64,000 nucleotides of DNA from Ruminococcus difficilis (GCF_016680995.1 NZ_JAEQMG010000117.1:1-64000); one strand, 5' to 3'; shown: positions 1-9,294, numbered from the stretch's first letter. Translations and numbers: made by a program. Notes: generated by a model from the letters alone, not told the origin.

Positions 1-14
1 TGGCGGCAGTTTTT

Positions 15-995
15 ATGGCTAATTATAACGACGACTTTGTCGATATTTCTTCAACGGAAGACATCGATAAAGCATACGGGAAAGACAACAGAAGACCGCA
101 GCCTAGGAAGAAAAAGAATAAAGGCTTGGGACGCAGGATCTTCGTTCTGGTGCTTTCCCTGATCATGCTCCTTGTAGGTTCGGGATTACTGTATTACTAC
201 AAAGTTCTCGACAGTATGACGTTCAAAGAGCTCGATCCCGCACCCGTTACGGCGACCACTAACGTTTCCGAGACCACTACCTATTCCATCGCCAGCGGCG
301 GCGCGACACTGCTTTCCAGTGACAACGTACTGAATATCCTGCTCTTCGGTCAGGATTCACCCGCGACAGAACAGGACCACGGCCGTTCCGATACGACGAT
401 CCTCTTATCCATCGACAACGTGAACAAGAAGCTCAAGCTGACTTCTTTCCAGCGCGATACCTACGTCAGTATCCCCGGACACGGCGACAACAAGATTAAC
501 TCCGCCTTCACCTTCGGCGGCGAGCGTCTTTCCATCGACACGATCGAGACCAACTTCGGTATCAAGGTCGATAAGTACGCGACGGTCGATTTCTCGTCCT
601 TCCGTCAGGTCATCGAAGCCCTCGGCGGCGTCGATATCGAGCTGACACTCGAAGAGATCAAGTATATCAACGCCCAGATCGACGTCAACGATCAGACGGA
701 CGTTACTTCGTTCCTGACTTATGATCCGTCTAAAGAAAAGCAGATGGTACACCTCGACGGCTATCAGGCGCTCTGGTACGCAAGAGACCGCGGCGAGGAG
801 AGCCTCGGCGGTAATCCCGAGTACAGCTTCTCCGGCGACGACTGGGATCGTACCTCCCGCCAGCGCAATCTGATCGAGACCATCATCAAGAGCAGTGGTA
901 TAATTTTGACAAAATTTGACACGGAAGGATGGAAGAAACATGGTACAGGTACGTTATTACAGCGGATACATCCGCAACTTCAAAAAAGTCTGTGA
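15..995 (+). CDS. LytR-CpsA-Psr (LCP) family cell-wall ligase, C-terminus lost
   Basis: LCP enzymes transfer wall teichoic acid or capsule glycans from lipid carriers onto peptidoglycan outside the membrane. Seen: a basic cytoplasmic N-terminus, one membrane segment (about residues 41-62) and the LCP core from about residue 105, with the arginine/aspartate motifs DTTILLS, QRDTYV and WYARDR and the late DWDRTSRQRNLI motif. After about residue 293 the homology stops abruptly. The remaining 30 or so residues are read from what looks like the promoter and ribosome site of the next gene (TATAAT at 899-904), and the stop lies inside that gene in another frame. The LCP 3' end therefore seems deleted, or the sequence is joined wrongly here. 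The start at 15 is the first ATG; upstream context is cut by the window edge. Confidence 0.8.
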   Translation: MANYNDDFVDISSTEDIDKAYGKDNRRPQPRKKKNKGLGRRIFVLVLSLIMLLVGSGLLYYYKVLDSMTFKELDPAPVTATTNVSETTTYSIASGGATLLSSDNVLNILLFGQDSPATEQDHGRSDTTILLSIDNVNKKLKLTSFQRDTYVSIPGHGDNKINSAFTFGGERLSIDTIETNFGIKVDKYATVDFSSFRQVIEALGGVDIELTLEEIKYINAQIDVNDQTDVTSFLTYDPSKEKQMVHLDGYQALWYARDRGEESLGGNPEYSFSGDDWDRTSRQRNLIETIIKSSGIILTKFDTEGWKKHGTGTLLQRIHPQLQKSL

Positions 996-2454
996 GGAGC
1001 TCGGGATCACCCCGCTCAGCCGCGAACAGCGCGAGGAGCAGATCCTGATCAATGGCTTTGAGAAATGGGGCACGGAGCTGCCCGAGCACATCTTCGGCGC
1101 ATTCGCGTTCGCGCTCTATGACGACGCGGCGGACAAGCTCTATGTGTTCCGCGATCCGGTCGGTCAAAAGCAGATGTTCTATGCCGTTGCGGGCGATGAA
1201 CTGCTCTGCTCGGGCGATATCGACGCCATCGTGACCGACAGCCGTATTGAGAAGCGCCTGAACATGCGTATGCTCCAGCAATATCTGTTCTACGGCTATC
1301 CGATCGGCGAAGAGACCTTCTATGAGGGCGTGTACAAGCTGGGGGGCGGTCATTTCCTCGAATGGGACGGCAAAAGCCTCAAGAAGAACTGTTACTTCAA
1401 GCCGCTCTTCCGCCCCGAGGACAAGTCCATCGACGAGTTCGCCGACGAGATCAAGGCTGTCGTGACCGAGATCCTCGAGGAGGAGCGCGCGGATACCGAG
1501 CTGCCGTATAAGGAATCGTTCCTCTCCGGCGGCGTGGATTCCTCCTATCTGCTGGCGGCGAGTGACGCGCAGTGCGCCAACACCGTCGGCTATGAGGAAG
1601 CGGATTTCAGCGAGGCGCACCTCGCGCGGCAGACTGCCGAGCACTTCAATAAGGGCTTCCGCGTCAAGATGATCACTCCCGAGGCGTATTTTGAGCGCAT
1701 CCCCACCGTGATGGATAAGATGGGTCAGCCCCTCGGCGACGCCTCCGCGGTGGCGTTCTCCATCGGCTGTCAGGCGGTCAAGGAGCATGCCGACGTCGTC
1801 TATTCGGGCGAGGGCATCGACGAATTCTTCGGCGGTTACAACGCTCATAAACGCAAGATCCCGAGCGACTGGGTCTATCTGACCTGCTCCCATATCATGA
1901 ATACGGACGTCGTCAAGGCGCTGATGATCGATTTTGACGAGAATGTCAAGCCCTCCGATCCGCTGATGGAGCTGTGGGAAGAAGCGAAGCAGGAGGATCA
2001 GCTCGATTCCAAGCTGACGATGGATATCTCCTTCTGGCTCGACGGCGACATCTACCTCAACACCGACCGCACCTCCACCGCCTGCGGGATCGAACTGCAC
2101 ACGCCGTTCTCCGATTACCGCCTGTTTGAGGTCGCCAGCCGTATTCCGTCCGAATATCAGTTCCGCGAGGAACAGAATAAATATGTGTTCCGCAAGGCGG
2201 CGAGCAGTATCCTGCCCTACGAGTCCGCGTTCCGCAAGAAGGTCGGATTCCCCGTGCCGGTGCGTCAGTGGCTCGCGGATGAGCGCTATAATCAGCCCGT
2301 GAAGGAGAAGCTCTTCGGCAGATCGTCGCAGACCTTCTTCGATCAGGATCAGATGAAGGATCTGTGGGAGCGCTTTGTCGGCGGCGAGTCGCTGCTGTGG
2401 AACCGCGTCTACGCGATCTACGCCTTCCTGCTGTGGTATGATCTGAAATTCTGA
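940..2454 (+). CDS. Asparagine-synthase-like protein without the N-terminal cysteine
   Basis: The protein (504 aa) has the two-domain layout of asparagine synthetase B. The N-terminal glutaminase-like half (to about residue 190) contains FGAFAFALYD and FRDPVGQK. The C-terminal AMP-forming half carries the PP-loop SGGVDSS and the YSGEGIDEFFGGY motif. The usual Met-Cys start, whose Cys is the glutaminase nucleophile, is missing: the protein begins MVQVRYYSGYIRN. Start chosen at ATG 940 because GGAAGG (923-928) sits upstream; a TTG at 916 in the same frame lacks a site. It may use free ammonia or build a non-standard amide, and the substrate cannot be told. The gene begins inside the tail of the LCP reading frame, so its upstream context is suspect. 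Confidence 0.82.
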   Translation: MVQVRYYSGYIRNFKKVCEELGITPLSREQREEQILINGFEKWGTELPEHIFGAFAFALYDDAADKLYVFRDPVGQKQMFYAVAGDELLCSGDIDAIVTDSRIEKRLNMRMLQQYLFYGYPIGEETFYEGVYKLGGGHFLEWDGKSLKKNCYFKPLFRPEDKSIDEFADEIKAVVTEILEEERADTELPYKESFLSGGVDSSYLLAASDAQCANTVGYEEADFSEAHLARQTAEHFNKGFRVKMITPEAYFERIPTVMDKMGQPLGDASAVAFSIGCQAVKEHADVVYSGEGIDEFFGGYNAHKRKIPSDWVYLTCSHIMNTDVVKALMIDFDENVKPSDPLMELWEEAKQEDQLDSKLTMDISFWLDGDIYLNTDRTSTACGIELHTPFSDYRLFEVASRIPSEYQFREEQNKYVFRKAASSILPYESAFRKKVGFPVPVRQWLADERYNQPVKEKLFGRSSQTFFDQDQMKDLWERFVGGESLLWNRVYAIYAFLLWYDLKF

Positions 2455-2459
2455 GAGTG

Positions 2460-2503
2460 ATTAGTGGTCAGTGGTCAGTGGTTAGTGATCACTGACCACT
2501 AAT
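2460..2503. terminator. Inverted repeat built of AGTGGTC-type heptamers between convergent genes
   Basis: A 14-base stem (ATTAGTGGTCAGTG at 2460-2473, complement at 2490-2503) lies 5 bp after the asparagine-synthase-like stop and 3 bp before the ZIP gene stop on the other strand, with a T run on the plus side. It probably ends both transcripts. The left arm is a tandem of heptamers (AGTGGTC), the same period as the larger intergenic elements of this window. Confidence 0.6.
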
Positions 2504-2506
2504 TTT

Positions 2507-3313
2507 CTATCCCAGCGCCACATCCAGCGACATCATCAGGGTGAAGCCTGTGGCGAAGAACATCACGCCGATGTGCGAGTGCTCACCCTGCGTCATCTCG
2601 GGGATCAGCTCCTCGACCACCACATACACCATCGCGCCCGCCGCGAAGCTCAGCAGATACGGCATCGCGGGGACGATCAGCGCGGCGCACAATAGGGTCA
2701 GGGCGCCGAAGATCGGTTCCACCGCGCCCGACAGCACGCCGCAGAGAAAGGCTTTCGGTTTGCTCTTGCCCTGTGCGTGCAGGGGCATGGAGATGATCGC
2801 GCCCTCGGGCAGATTCTGGATCGCGATCCCCAGCGCCAACGCCAACGCGCCGCCGAGGGTGACGTTCTGCGTTCCGGTCATGAGCCCCGCGTACACCACG
2901 CCCACCGCCATCCCCTCGGGAATGTTATGCAGCGTAACAGCCGTCACCATCAGGGCACGGGCACGCGTGCCTTTTTTCTGAGCGACTTTACTCTGCGTGT
3001 CTGCTTTTGGATTGTCTAAGTAACGGCGCAGGAGGGGGATGACCCGATCCAGCAGGAACAAAAAGAGGATGCCCAGCCAGAATCCGATGAACGCGCACAG
3101 GAACGAGAAGCGCCCCATGTGCTCCGACTGCTCGATCGCGGGGATGATCAGGCTCCATACCGAAGCAGCGATCATCACACCCGCCGCAAATCCCGTGAGC
3201 GCCCGCGAGAGACCTTTGCCGAAACGGTGCTTCATAAAGAAAACCGCCGCGGCTCCCAACGCCGTGCCCCAAAACGGTATCATCAATCCGAAGATCACAT
3301 CTGAATTTATCAT
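2507..3313 (-). CDS. ZIP family divalent metal transporter
   Basis: A 268-residue, very hydrophobic protein with about eight membrane segments that imports zinc or related divalent metals into the cytoplasm. The metal path signatures are HNIPEGMAVGV (fourth segment region) and NLPEGAIISMP (fifth). A basic loop with RARAL and KVAQKKG precedes the fourth segment. This places it in the GufA/ZupT-type branch of bacterial ZIPs. Start at ATG 3313, preceded by AAGGA 11 bases upstream; an earlier in-frame start would add 17 residues without a ribosome site. It is a single gene, convergent with the asparagine-synthase-like gene. Metal specificity is not visible. Confidence 0.9.
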   Translation of the reverse strand: MINSDVIFGLMIPFWGTALGAAAVFFMKHRFGKGLSRALTGFAAGVMIAASVWSLIIPAIEQSEHMGRFSFLCAFIGFWLGILFLFLLDRVIPLLRRYLDNPKADTQSKVAQKKGTRARALMVTAVTLHNIPEGMAVGVVYAGLMTGTQNVTLGGALALALGIAIQNLPEGAIISMPLHAQGKSKPKAFLCGVLSGAVEPIFGALTLLCAALIVPAMPYLLSFAAGAMVYVVVEELIPEMTQGEHSHIGVMFFATGFTLMMSLDVALG

Positions 3314-3444
3314 GTACCTTGCTTCCTTATCCCATTGAATTCCTGATACGATCAGTACTATCATCCTATGCAGGGTGGATGGGGGAGGTGAATGGGATCG
3401 GGTGCGGGTGCAATATTCTGTATCACTGTAACGTGTTGCGAAAT

Positions 3445-3477
3445 CACAAAAGCCTTCCCGCGGGGAAGGCTTTTGTG
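3445..3477 (-). terminator. Intrinsic terminator after the NlpC/P60-Fn3 gene
   Basis: A 15-base-pair hairpin (CACAAAAGCCTTCCC paired with GGGAAGGCTTTTGTG) lies 45 bp past the stop of the minus-strand gene at 3523. It is nearly symmetric, so it could work in both directions. The remaining bases 3314-3444 upstream of the ZIP gene show no clear gene or consensus promoter. Confidence 0.7.
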
Positions 3478-3496
3478 TGTTATCGAAAACTAAATT

Positions 3497-3525
3497 TCTA
3501 ATTCCTAATTACTAATTCCTAATTA
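3497..3525. repeat. Short TTAGGAA-type heptamer array at the end of the Fn3 gene
   Basis: On the minus strand the sequence after the GTT codon reads TAATTAGGAATTAG and goes on as TTAGTAA, TTAGGAA, TTAGAAA. The array supplies or directly abuts the TAA stop of the gene. No hairpin core follows, so this looks like an arm-only copy of the larger element family. Confidence 0.6.
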
Positions 3526-6500
3526 AACAGGAGGGTTTCCCTGTTCGGGCTCGGTGGGGAGCAGATATTCGATCGTGCTGCCGGTGCGGTCGTAGTCGCT
3601 GATGTAGTTGTCCTTGCTGCCCAGGCACCGTACCGTATAGGTGCGGCTCTTGCCGATCGGTGCGGCGATATCGACAAACTCGGTGTCCTCGGTCACGCCG
3701 AGACGCTCCCAGCCGTCGTCGCCTATGTAAAAGACGCGGTACTGCACAGCGCCCTCTACGGCATCCCATTTGATGCTCACGCCGTCCTTGGTGCTTTCCA
3801 GCGCGGTGATCCGCGGGGTGGCGACGCCGGTGTAGGTGATCGTCCAGCCCTGCTCGTTGAAGTTGCTCGCGAAATCGCCGTGATCGTTGAGCGCGCGGAT
3901 GGTATAGCGGCGGGTCGCGCCGTAGGGCGCCTTGTCGTCAAAGAACTCGGTGTCCGTCGTTTCAATCAGACGATCCCAGCCGTTGCTGCCGCGGGCATAG
4001 ACACGGTAGGCGGTCACGCCGTCGATGGCGTTCCATTTCAGGCGGATACCCTCGGGCTCATTCTTTACCTCGGTGAATGCGGGGTTCTCAACGCCTCTGT
4101 AGGTCGCCTTCCAACCGTCCTTGTTGTAGTCGCTCATAAAGCCGCCCTGCTCGTTGACACAGCGCACGGTGTAGCGATACTCGGTGTCCAGCTCACAGTC
4201 CTTGTCAAAGTAAGCGGTGTCGGTCTGCTCCGAAAGCCTTGTCCAGCCCTGATTTGCGAGCTTGCGATAGACACGGTATCTGACCGCGCCCTCCACGGGC
4301 TCCCATGTGAAGCTGATACCGTCGGCGTTACTGTCGATTTCGGTGATCTGCGGTGTCTCAACGCCCTTGTAGTTGACCTTCCAGCCGTCATAGTTGCAGT
4401 CGCTCATGAAGCCGCCCTGCTCGTTGACACAGCGCACGGTGTAGAGGTAGTCGGTGTTCTGTGTGACGTCGCCGTCAAAATAGGTCGTGTCGGGCAACTG
4501 CGCGATCCTCGTCCAGCTGCCGCCGGGCGTCTTGCGATAGAGGCGGTAGTCGATCGCGTTCTCGACAGCGCCCCATGTGATGTTCACGCCGTCATTCTGC
4601 GCGGTCACTTCGGTGATCTGCGGAGTATCAACACCCTGATAATGCACCTTCCAGCCGTCATAGTTGCAGTCGCTCATAAAGCCGCCCTGCTCGTTGACGC
4701 AGCGCACGGTGTAGAGGTAATCGGTGTTCGGGTCGATGTTGCCGTCAAAGTAGGCGGTTTCGGGCAACTGCGCGATCCTCGTCCAGCTGCCGCCCGGTGT
4801 CTTGCGATAGAGGCGGTAGTCGACCGCGTTCTCAACAGCGCCCCATGCGATGTTCACGCCGTCGCTCTGCGGGGTGAGCTCGGTGATCTGCGGCGTCGCG
4901 ATACCCTTATATTTGACGCTCCAGCCGTCGGAGTTGAAGTCGCTGACAAAGCTGCCCGCGCTGTTGATGCAGCGGATGGTGTAGACATAGGTCTCGCCCG
5001 CGGTGATATCCTGATCGACGAACTGAGTCGCGCTCGTCTCACCGATGCGCAGCCAATCACTGCCGGAGCGGCGATAGACACGGTACGCGTAGACGTTATC
5101 GATCGCGTTCCATTTCAGGCGGATGCCCTCGGGCTCGCTGATCGTCTCGGTGAACTGCGGCGTGTCAACGCCCAGATAGGTGTGCTTCCAGCCGGTGGTG
5201 TTATACTTGCTGACAAAGTTGCCCTTTGCGTCCACACAGCGGACGGTGTAGGTATAGGTGCCGTCTTTGCTGACGTCGGTGTCGACATAGGAGGTGTCGG
5301 TGGTCTCCGTCATCTTCCGCCAGCCGTATCGTGAGCTCTTGTAATAGACGCGGTAGCGGGTGGGGGAGTCATCGATCGTGTTCTGTACCGCGTCCCAACT
5401 GAGCTTGACGCCCTCTGTCGTGCTCTCCAGCGAGGTGATCGCGGGCGTGTCTAAGATATGATAGGTGTGCCTCTTGCCGGTCGTATCATAATCGCTGATG
5501 AAGTTGCCGTCGCGATCGACACAGCGGATGGTGTAGATGTAGGTCGAGCCGTCGCGGACGTCGCTGTCGATGTAGGAGGTCGACGCGGTCTCGGTCATGC
5601 GGCTCCAGTCATTGTAGCGGTTCTTGTAGTATACGCGGTATTTGTACGCGTCCTTAACGGCGTTCCACTTGAGCTGTACGCCGTCGGAGGTGCTGGAGAT
5701 ATCGCTGAATACGGGCGTGTCGACATGGATGGGCGCGTTGAAGCTGAAGATGCGGTAGCCCTTGCCGGTGCGTCTGCCCGAGTCGGTGAAGGTGTGGATG
5801 GTGTCATCCTCGGAGATGCCCTCGCCGTGGCTCCACTGTACCGCGTAGTAGGTATCGCTGCTGTCCACTCTCTTAGCGTCGGAGTCAAAGTAGCTGTGAT
5901 TGGTGCGCGGACTGCCGCCCGACCAAAGCTCACTCGCGGAGGGCGCGCTCTGCTTGCGGAAGCATCCGTGACCGTTGCTGTCGAGGACGATGGTGCCCTC
6001 GCGCTGATCCCAGTAATAATCGCTGTCGGGATGGTCAAGCGCCGCCTGTGCCTTTGCCTTGCTGTTGAAGATCATGTATTTGGTGCCGAACTTGGTACCC
6101 TTGCCGCCCGAGGCGGTGTCGATCTGCAGCTCGATCAGGTTGGGCTGGGTGACCTTGGCGACCCACAGACCTCTGCTGTCGCCGATGGCGTGGACGTCGC
6201 AGTAGCGGTTTCTCTCACCGGCGCTGTCCCAGTAGATCCAGTCCTTGGGGCTGTCGCCGTAGAAGATGGCGTTGTGGTTGTCGCCTGTGCCGTACAGCCA
6301 CATCAGATCTCCCTTTTCCAGTACGCCGGAATCATAGGCGTCGTCGACGGAGTCGAACCAGATGCGGTTGACGTCGTAGGTGTTCCATGACTGGGGTACG
6401 CCCGCCATGACGCTCAGGCGGTTGATCTTGTAGCTCGGAGCGCCGGACGCGACCGCGGATTTGTACAGGACATGCCATACAAAGCCCGTGCAGTTCATCG

Positions 6501-6834
6501 CCGCCACACCGGGGGTGTCATAAGCGCCGCGCGCGCCCGCGCAATCGCCCTGCGGATTGCGGTGGTCGTTGTGCGCGTAGGGGGTGCCTAAGTAGTAGTG
6601 AGGGTTGGCGCTGTCCGCGTCGTGGGTATCCATCCAGTTCATGTATTCGTCATAGTCGATGCCGAATGCCTCTAAAAAGGATTGGGAGCCGTACAGTCTG
6701 CCGCCGCCGTTGTTGTAGCCGTTCCAGCTCGCCGCGCTCGCGCTCAGCGTAGTAGGAACGATACCGACCGTCATCACCGTCAAAACGATGAGGATCGACA
6801 GCAGCAGGGATACGCCCTTTTTACATGCTTTCAT
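3523..6834 (-). CDS. Secreted NlpC/P60-like protein with eight fibronectin type III modules
   Basis: 1103 residues with a signal peptide (cleaved near SASAA, about residue 33). The catalytic-looking domain (about 35-260) has a Cys in AMNCTGFVWHVLY and a His in DNHNAIFYGD, the spacing and context of NlpC/P60 cysteine peptidases that cut peptidoglycan peptides. A beta-rich stretch follows, then eight tandem Fn3-like modules of about 90 residues, each opening TPxI/F and holding the repeated YRVYxK, YTVRCV and DYN-type strings. Modules 4 and 5 are almost identical, a recent internal duplication. There is no LPXTG motif or membrane anchor at the C-terminus (ends QGNPPV). Start at ATG 6834 with GAGGAAG 10 bases upstream. 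The stop abuts heptamer repeats of the TTAGGAA type at 3497-3525. Confidence 0.85.
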   Translation of the reverse strand: MKACKKGVSLLLSILIVLTVMTVGIVPTTLSASAASWNGYNNGGGRLYGSQSFLEAFGIDYDEYMNWMDTHDADSANPHYYLGTPYAHNDHRNPQGDCAGARGAYDTPGVAAMNCTGFVWHVLYKSAVASGAPSYKINRLSVMAGVPQSWNTYDVNRIWFDSVDDAYDSGVLEKGDLMWLYGTGDNHNAIFYGDSPKDWIYWDSAGERNRYCDVHAIGDSRGLWVAKVTQPNLIELQIDTASGGKGTKFGTKYMIFNSKAKAQAALDHPDSDYYWDQREGTIVLDSNGHGCFRKQSAPSASELWSGGSPRTNHSYFDSDAKRVDSSDTYYAVQWSHGEGISEDDTIHTFTDSGRRTGKGYRIFSFNAPIHVDTPVFSDISSTSDGVQLKWNAVKDAYKYRVYYKNRYNDWSRMTETASTSYIDSDVRDGSTYIYTIRCVDRDGNFISDYDTTGKRHTYHILDTPAITSLESTTEGVKLSWDAVQNTIDDSPTRYRVYYKSSRYGWRKMTETTDTSYVDTDVSKDGTYTYTVRCVDAKGNFVSKYNTTGWKHTYLGVDTPQFTETISEPEGIRLKWNAIDNVYAYRVYRRSGSDWLRIGETSATQFVDQDITAGETYVYTIRCINSAGSFVSDFNSDGWSVKYKGIATPQITELTPQSDGVNIAWGAVENAVDYRLYRKTPGGSWTRIAQLPETAYFDGNIDPNTDYLYTVRCVNEQGGFMSDCNYDGWKVHYQGVDTPQITEVTAQNDGVNITWGAVENAIDYRLYRKTPGGSWTRIAQLPDTTYFDGDVTQNTDYLYTVRCVNEQGGFMSDCNYDGWKVNYKGVETPQITEIDSNADGISFTWEPVEGAVRYRVYRKLANQGWTRLSEQTDTAYFDKDCELDTEYRYTVRCVNEQGGFMSDYNKDGWKATYRGVENPAFTEVKNEPEGIRLKWNAIDGVTAYRVYARGSNGWDRLIETTDTEFFDDKAPYGATRRYTIRALNDHGDFASNFNEQGWTITYTGVATPRITALESTKDGVSIKWDAVEGAVQYRVFYIGDDGWERLGVTEDTEFVDIAAPIGKSRTYTVRCLGSKDNYISDYDRTGSTIEYLLPTEPEQGNPPV

Positions 6835-6857
6835 TGTTCTACACTTCCTCGTTATTG

Positions 6858-6939
6858 ACTCCCGCGACTGTCTGAAACAGGCTGTCGCGGGAGTGTTTTT
6901 ATACAATGCCATTTTACCACAGTTTTCCTGCTATTACAA
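6858..6939 (-). promoter_or_regulatory. Promoter and leader hairpin of the NlpC/P60-Fn3 gene
   Basis: On the minus strand TTGTAA (6934-6939) and TAAAAT (6911-6916) are separated by 17 bases, a good sigma-A promoter. About 70 bases of leader follow. It contains an 11-base-pair hairpin (ACTCCCGCGAC 6858-6868 with its complement 6884-6894), seven bases upstream of the ribosome site. On the plus strand the same hairpin ends in a T run. Its role could be mRNA stability or control of ribosome access. Confidence 0.6.
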
Positions 6940-7010
6940 TCAAATTTGACAAGATGTTCAAAAAACTTTTTCGATTCTGTGAATATATTGTATCTGTTCA
7001 CAGTCTGCTA

Positions 7011-7039
7011 TTGATTTTTATCCTCAGTTGTTTTACAAT
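7011..7039 (+). promoter_or_regulatory. Sigma-A promoter of the beta-helix/dockerin gene
   Basis: TTGATT (7011-7016), a 17-base spacer and TACAAT (7034-7039), followed 24 bases on by GAGGTG and the ATG at 7070. It is divergent from the promoter of the Fn3 gene. Confidence 0.6.
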
Positions 7040-7069
7040 AATAATGAAACATACCAATGAGGTGATTGG

Positions 7070-9280
7070 ATGAAAAGAATAATCAAACACAGCCTGAGTC
7101 TGATCCTCGCGTTGACGCTGGTGCTCGGCGCGGCGGTGATCTCCGCTTCGGCGGCGCCCGAGGTGGCAGAGGGTTATATCTATGTCCGAGAGGATTTTAT
7201 CGACGACTACGGCTTTACGCGCGCGGTACAGTTCGCGCTGAATGACGCGGCGGATCACGCCACGGCGGAGTCGCCCTATACGGTCGTCGTTCCGAGGGGT
7301 GATTATGAGATGCGCGGCGCTATGCGGATCTTCAGCAACACGACGCTGGATCTGCGCGGTGTGACCATGCGGCGCGATGGCGCGGGCGCGGGCAATATGC
7401 TGCGTGTCGGCAGTGAGGACAGCGTCAACACCGGTGTGACCGGCTACGCGTATGAGAATATCCACCTGATCGGCGGCGTCTTTGACGGCGGCTTCGGCGA
7501 GAACACCATTATCAAAGCCTTCCATACCAGAAACTTCACGATGGACGAGGTGACGCTCCTCAACGAGAAGGAGGGTCACATGACCGAGTTCGCGGGCGTG
7601 GACGGTCTGACCATCCGCGGCTGTGTCTTTGAGAATCAGCAGCTCACCCCCGGCAACTACGGCTATGAGGCGATCCAGCTCGATGTGCTCCATCCGTTCC
7701 ATGTCGCCAACGGTCGCAGTGAGGATCTGCCGATGACCAACGTGCTGATCGAGAAATGTATGTTCTCGGATATGCCCCGCGCGATCGGCTCGCATACGGC
7801 GGTGCATAACCGTCCGCATGACAACATCACCATCCGCGGCAATTACTTTACCGATATGAGCAGTATCGCGATCCAAGGGCACAACTGGACGAACGTGAAC
7901 ATCACCAAGAATATCATCGAAAACGCGCCTCGCGGTATCACGATGTATGCCGAGCCCGGCGGCTGTACCTATCTGTCGAGCAAATTAGCGGCAAAGGGCA
8001 ATACGGACAGCCATGCGACCGACGCCTATCAGGCGCCCGGCAAAGCCAATATCACGATCGCCTACAACATTTTGACGGACATCGGCACGAGCGCGGACGG
8101 CTACGCTTCCTATTCCAGTCAGGGTATCGCCGTATTGGGCGAGAAGCTGGATACGACCTCTCCTGTCGGCGGAAATGATGAGAGCGGCGGTCTGCCTCCG
8201 GGCGACTACTACATCGACGGCGCTTCCATCCATGACAATATCATCGATGTGCGCGGCAACGGCATCCGTCTGGAGGATGTGCGCAATACATCCGTCACCG
8301 ACAATGAGATCGTCTGCTCCAAAAACACCGTCCATAACGACAATTACTACGGCATCGTCGTGCGCGCCAACGCCTCCGCTTCGACCGTCAGCTATAATAA
8401 CATCAGCGGCGCCGAGGTCAACGGCATCCAGATCGACGGCGGCAAAGGCGGCAAGGTCAATAACGTCCGCTTCAACCGTATCTCGAACTGCGGCAAGTAC
8501 GGCATCGGCATCTATGATATGAGCATCGACAAGATCGAAGATAACGATATCATGAATACCAATAATATCGGTCTGTTCGCTACGGACTGCACGCTGAGCA
8601 ACGTCCGCTGGAACCGTATCCGCTATTGTTCGGACGCGGGCATCTGGCTGACCTCCACCACGACGGCGACCACCATCAAGAGCAATACGACCGTCGGGTG
8701 CGCCGACTCCGATTCCTTCGGCAGAAACACCGTTCAGTCGCATTACTCCTCTGCTTCGGCGCTGACTAATTTCTATATCCCGTGGGATGTGACGGATAAG
8801 GCGGGCGCGAAGATGGGCGTGGGCTCGATCTTCCATATTGCCCCCGATGTGCGCCCCACCAACGCCATCGCCTCGTTCACTTATTCGAGCAGTGATGAGG
8901 ATGTTGTGACGGTAGACGCGAACGGCATGGTCATTGCCGTTGCCGAGGGTCAGGCGACCATCACCGTCAGGTCGAATAACAATATCACAAAGACGTATGC
9001 CGTCACGGTAGAGGGCAGCGGCGGTGTATCGCACCTGACCGGCAAGCCCGCCGCGCCGGTGCTCATCCTCGGTGACGCCGACGGCAACGGCGTTGTCGAA
9101 TCCGCCGACACCACCGTACTCCTGCGCAGGTTCGCGTACATCGACATCCCCTATGGCGATGTGACGCTCAGCCACGGCGACGTGAACGGCGACGACTCGG
9201 TGGATGTGCTGGACGTCTCGCTGATCCAGCGCTACCTTGCCAACATCAACACACCGTACCCGATCGGTGAACCGTTCTGA
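7070..9280 (+). CDS. Secreted parallel beta-helix protein with Ig-like and dockerin domains
   Basis: 736 residues. A signal peptide (about 1-29, ending SASAA) precedes a long right-handed beta-helix of the pectate-lyase fold (about 45-560), recognisable from repeated NITIRGNYF, NNISGAEVNGIQI and NRIRYCSDAGIW-type coils. Such folds usually bind or cut acidic polysaccharides. A BIG2-like Ig module (about 585-655, with DEDVVTVDANGMV) follows, then a type I dockerin (about 667-736) whose two calcium loops are GDADGNGVVESAD and GDVNGDDSVDVLD. The dockerin implies docking to a cohesin on a scaffold or the cell surface. Start ATG 7070 with GAGGTG upstream. No catalytic residues could be assigned, so an enzyme activity is not claimed. 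Confidence 0.85.
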   Translation: MKRIIKHSLSLILALTLVLGAAVISASAAPEVAEGYIYVREDFIDDYGFTRAVQFALNDAADHATAESPYTVVVPRGDYEMRGAMRIFSNTTLDLRGVTMRRDGAGAGNMLRVGSEDSVNTGVTGYAYENIHLIGGVFDGGFGENTIIKAFHTRNFTMDEVTLLNEKEGHMTEFAGVDGLTIRGCVFENQQLTPGNYGYEAIQLDVLHPFHVANGRSEDLPMTNVLIEKCMFSDMPRAIGSHTAVHNRPHDNITIRGNYFTDMSSIAIQGHNWTNVNITKNIIENAPRGITMYAEPGGCTYLSSKLAAKGNTDSHATDAYQAPGKANITIAYNILTDIGTSADGYASYSSQGIAVLGEKLDTTSPVGGNDESGGLPPGDYYIDGASIHDNIIDVRGNGIRLEDVRNTSVTDNEIVCSKNTVHNDNYYGIVVRANASASTVSYNNISGAEVNGIQIDGGKGGKVNNVRFNRISNCGKYGIGIYDMSIDKIEDNDIMNTNNIGLFATDCTLSNVRWNRIRYCSDAGIWLTSTTTATTIKSNTTVGCADSDSFGRNTVQSHYSSASALTNFYIPWDVTDKAGAKMGVGSIFHIAPDVRPTNAIASFTYSSSDEDVVTVDANGMVIAVAEGQATITVRSNNNITKTYAVTVEGSGGVSHLTGKPAAPVLILGDADGNGVVESADTTVLLRRFAYIDIPYGDVTLSHGDVNGDDSVDVLDVSLIQRYLANINTPYPIGEPF

Positions 9281-9294
9281 TATTTCTAATAAAG

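Noticed and set aside
3880..6390. Long plus-strand frames opposite the Fn3 gene
   Set aside because: Low-complexity V/A/D-rich translations typical of antisense shadows; the minus-strand protein has a signal peptide and clear domains.
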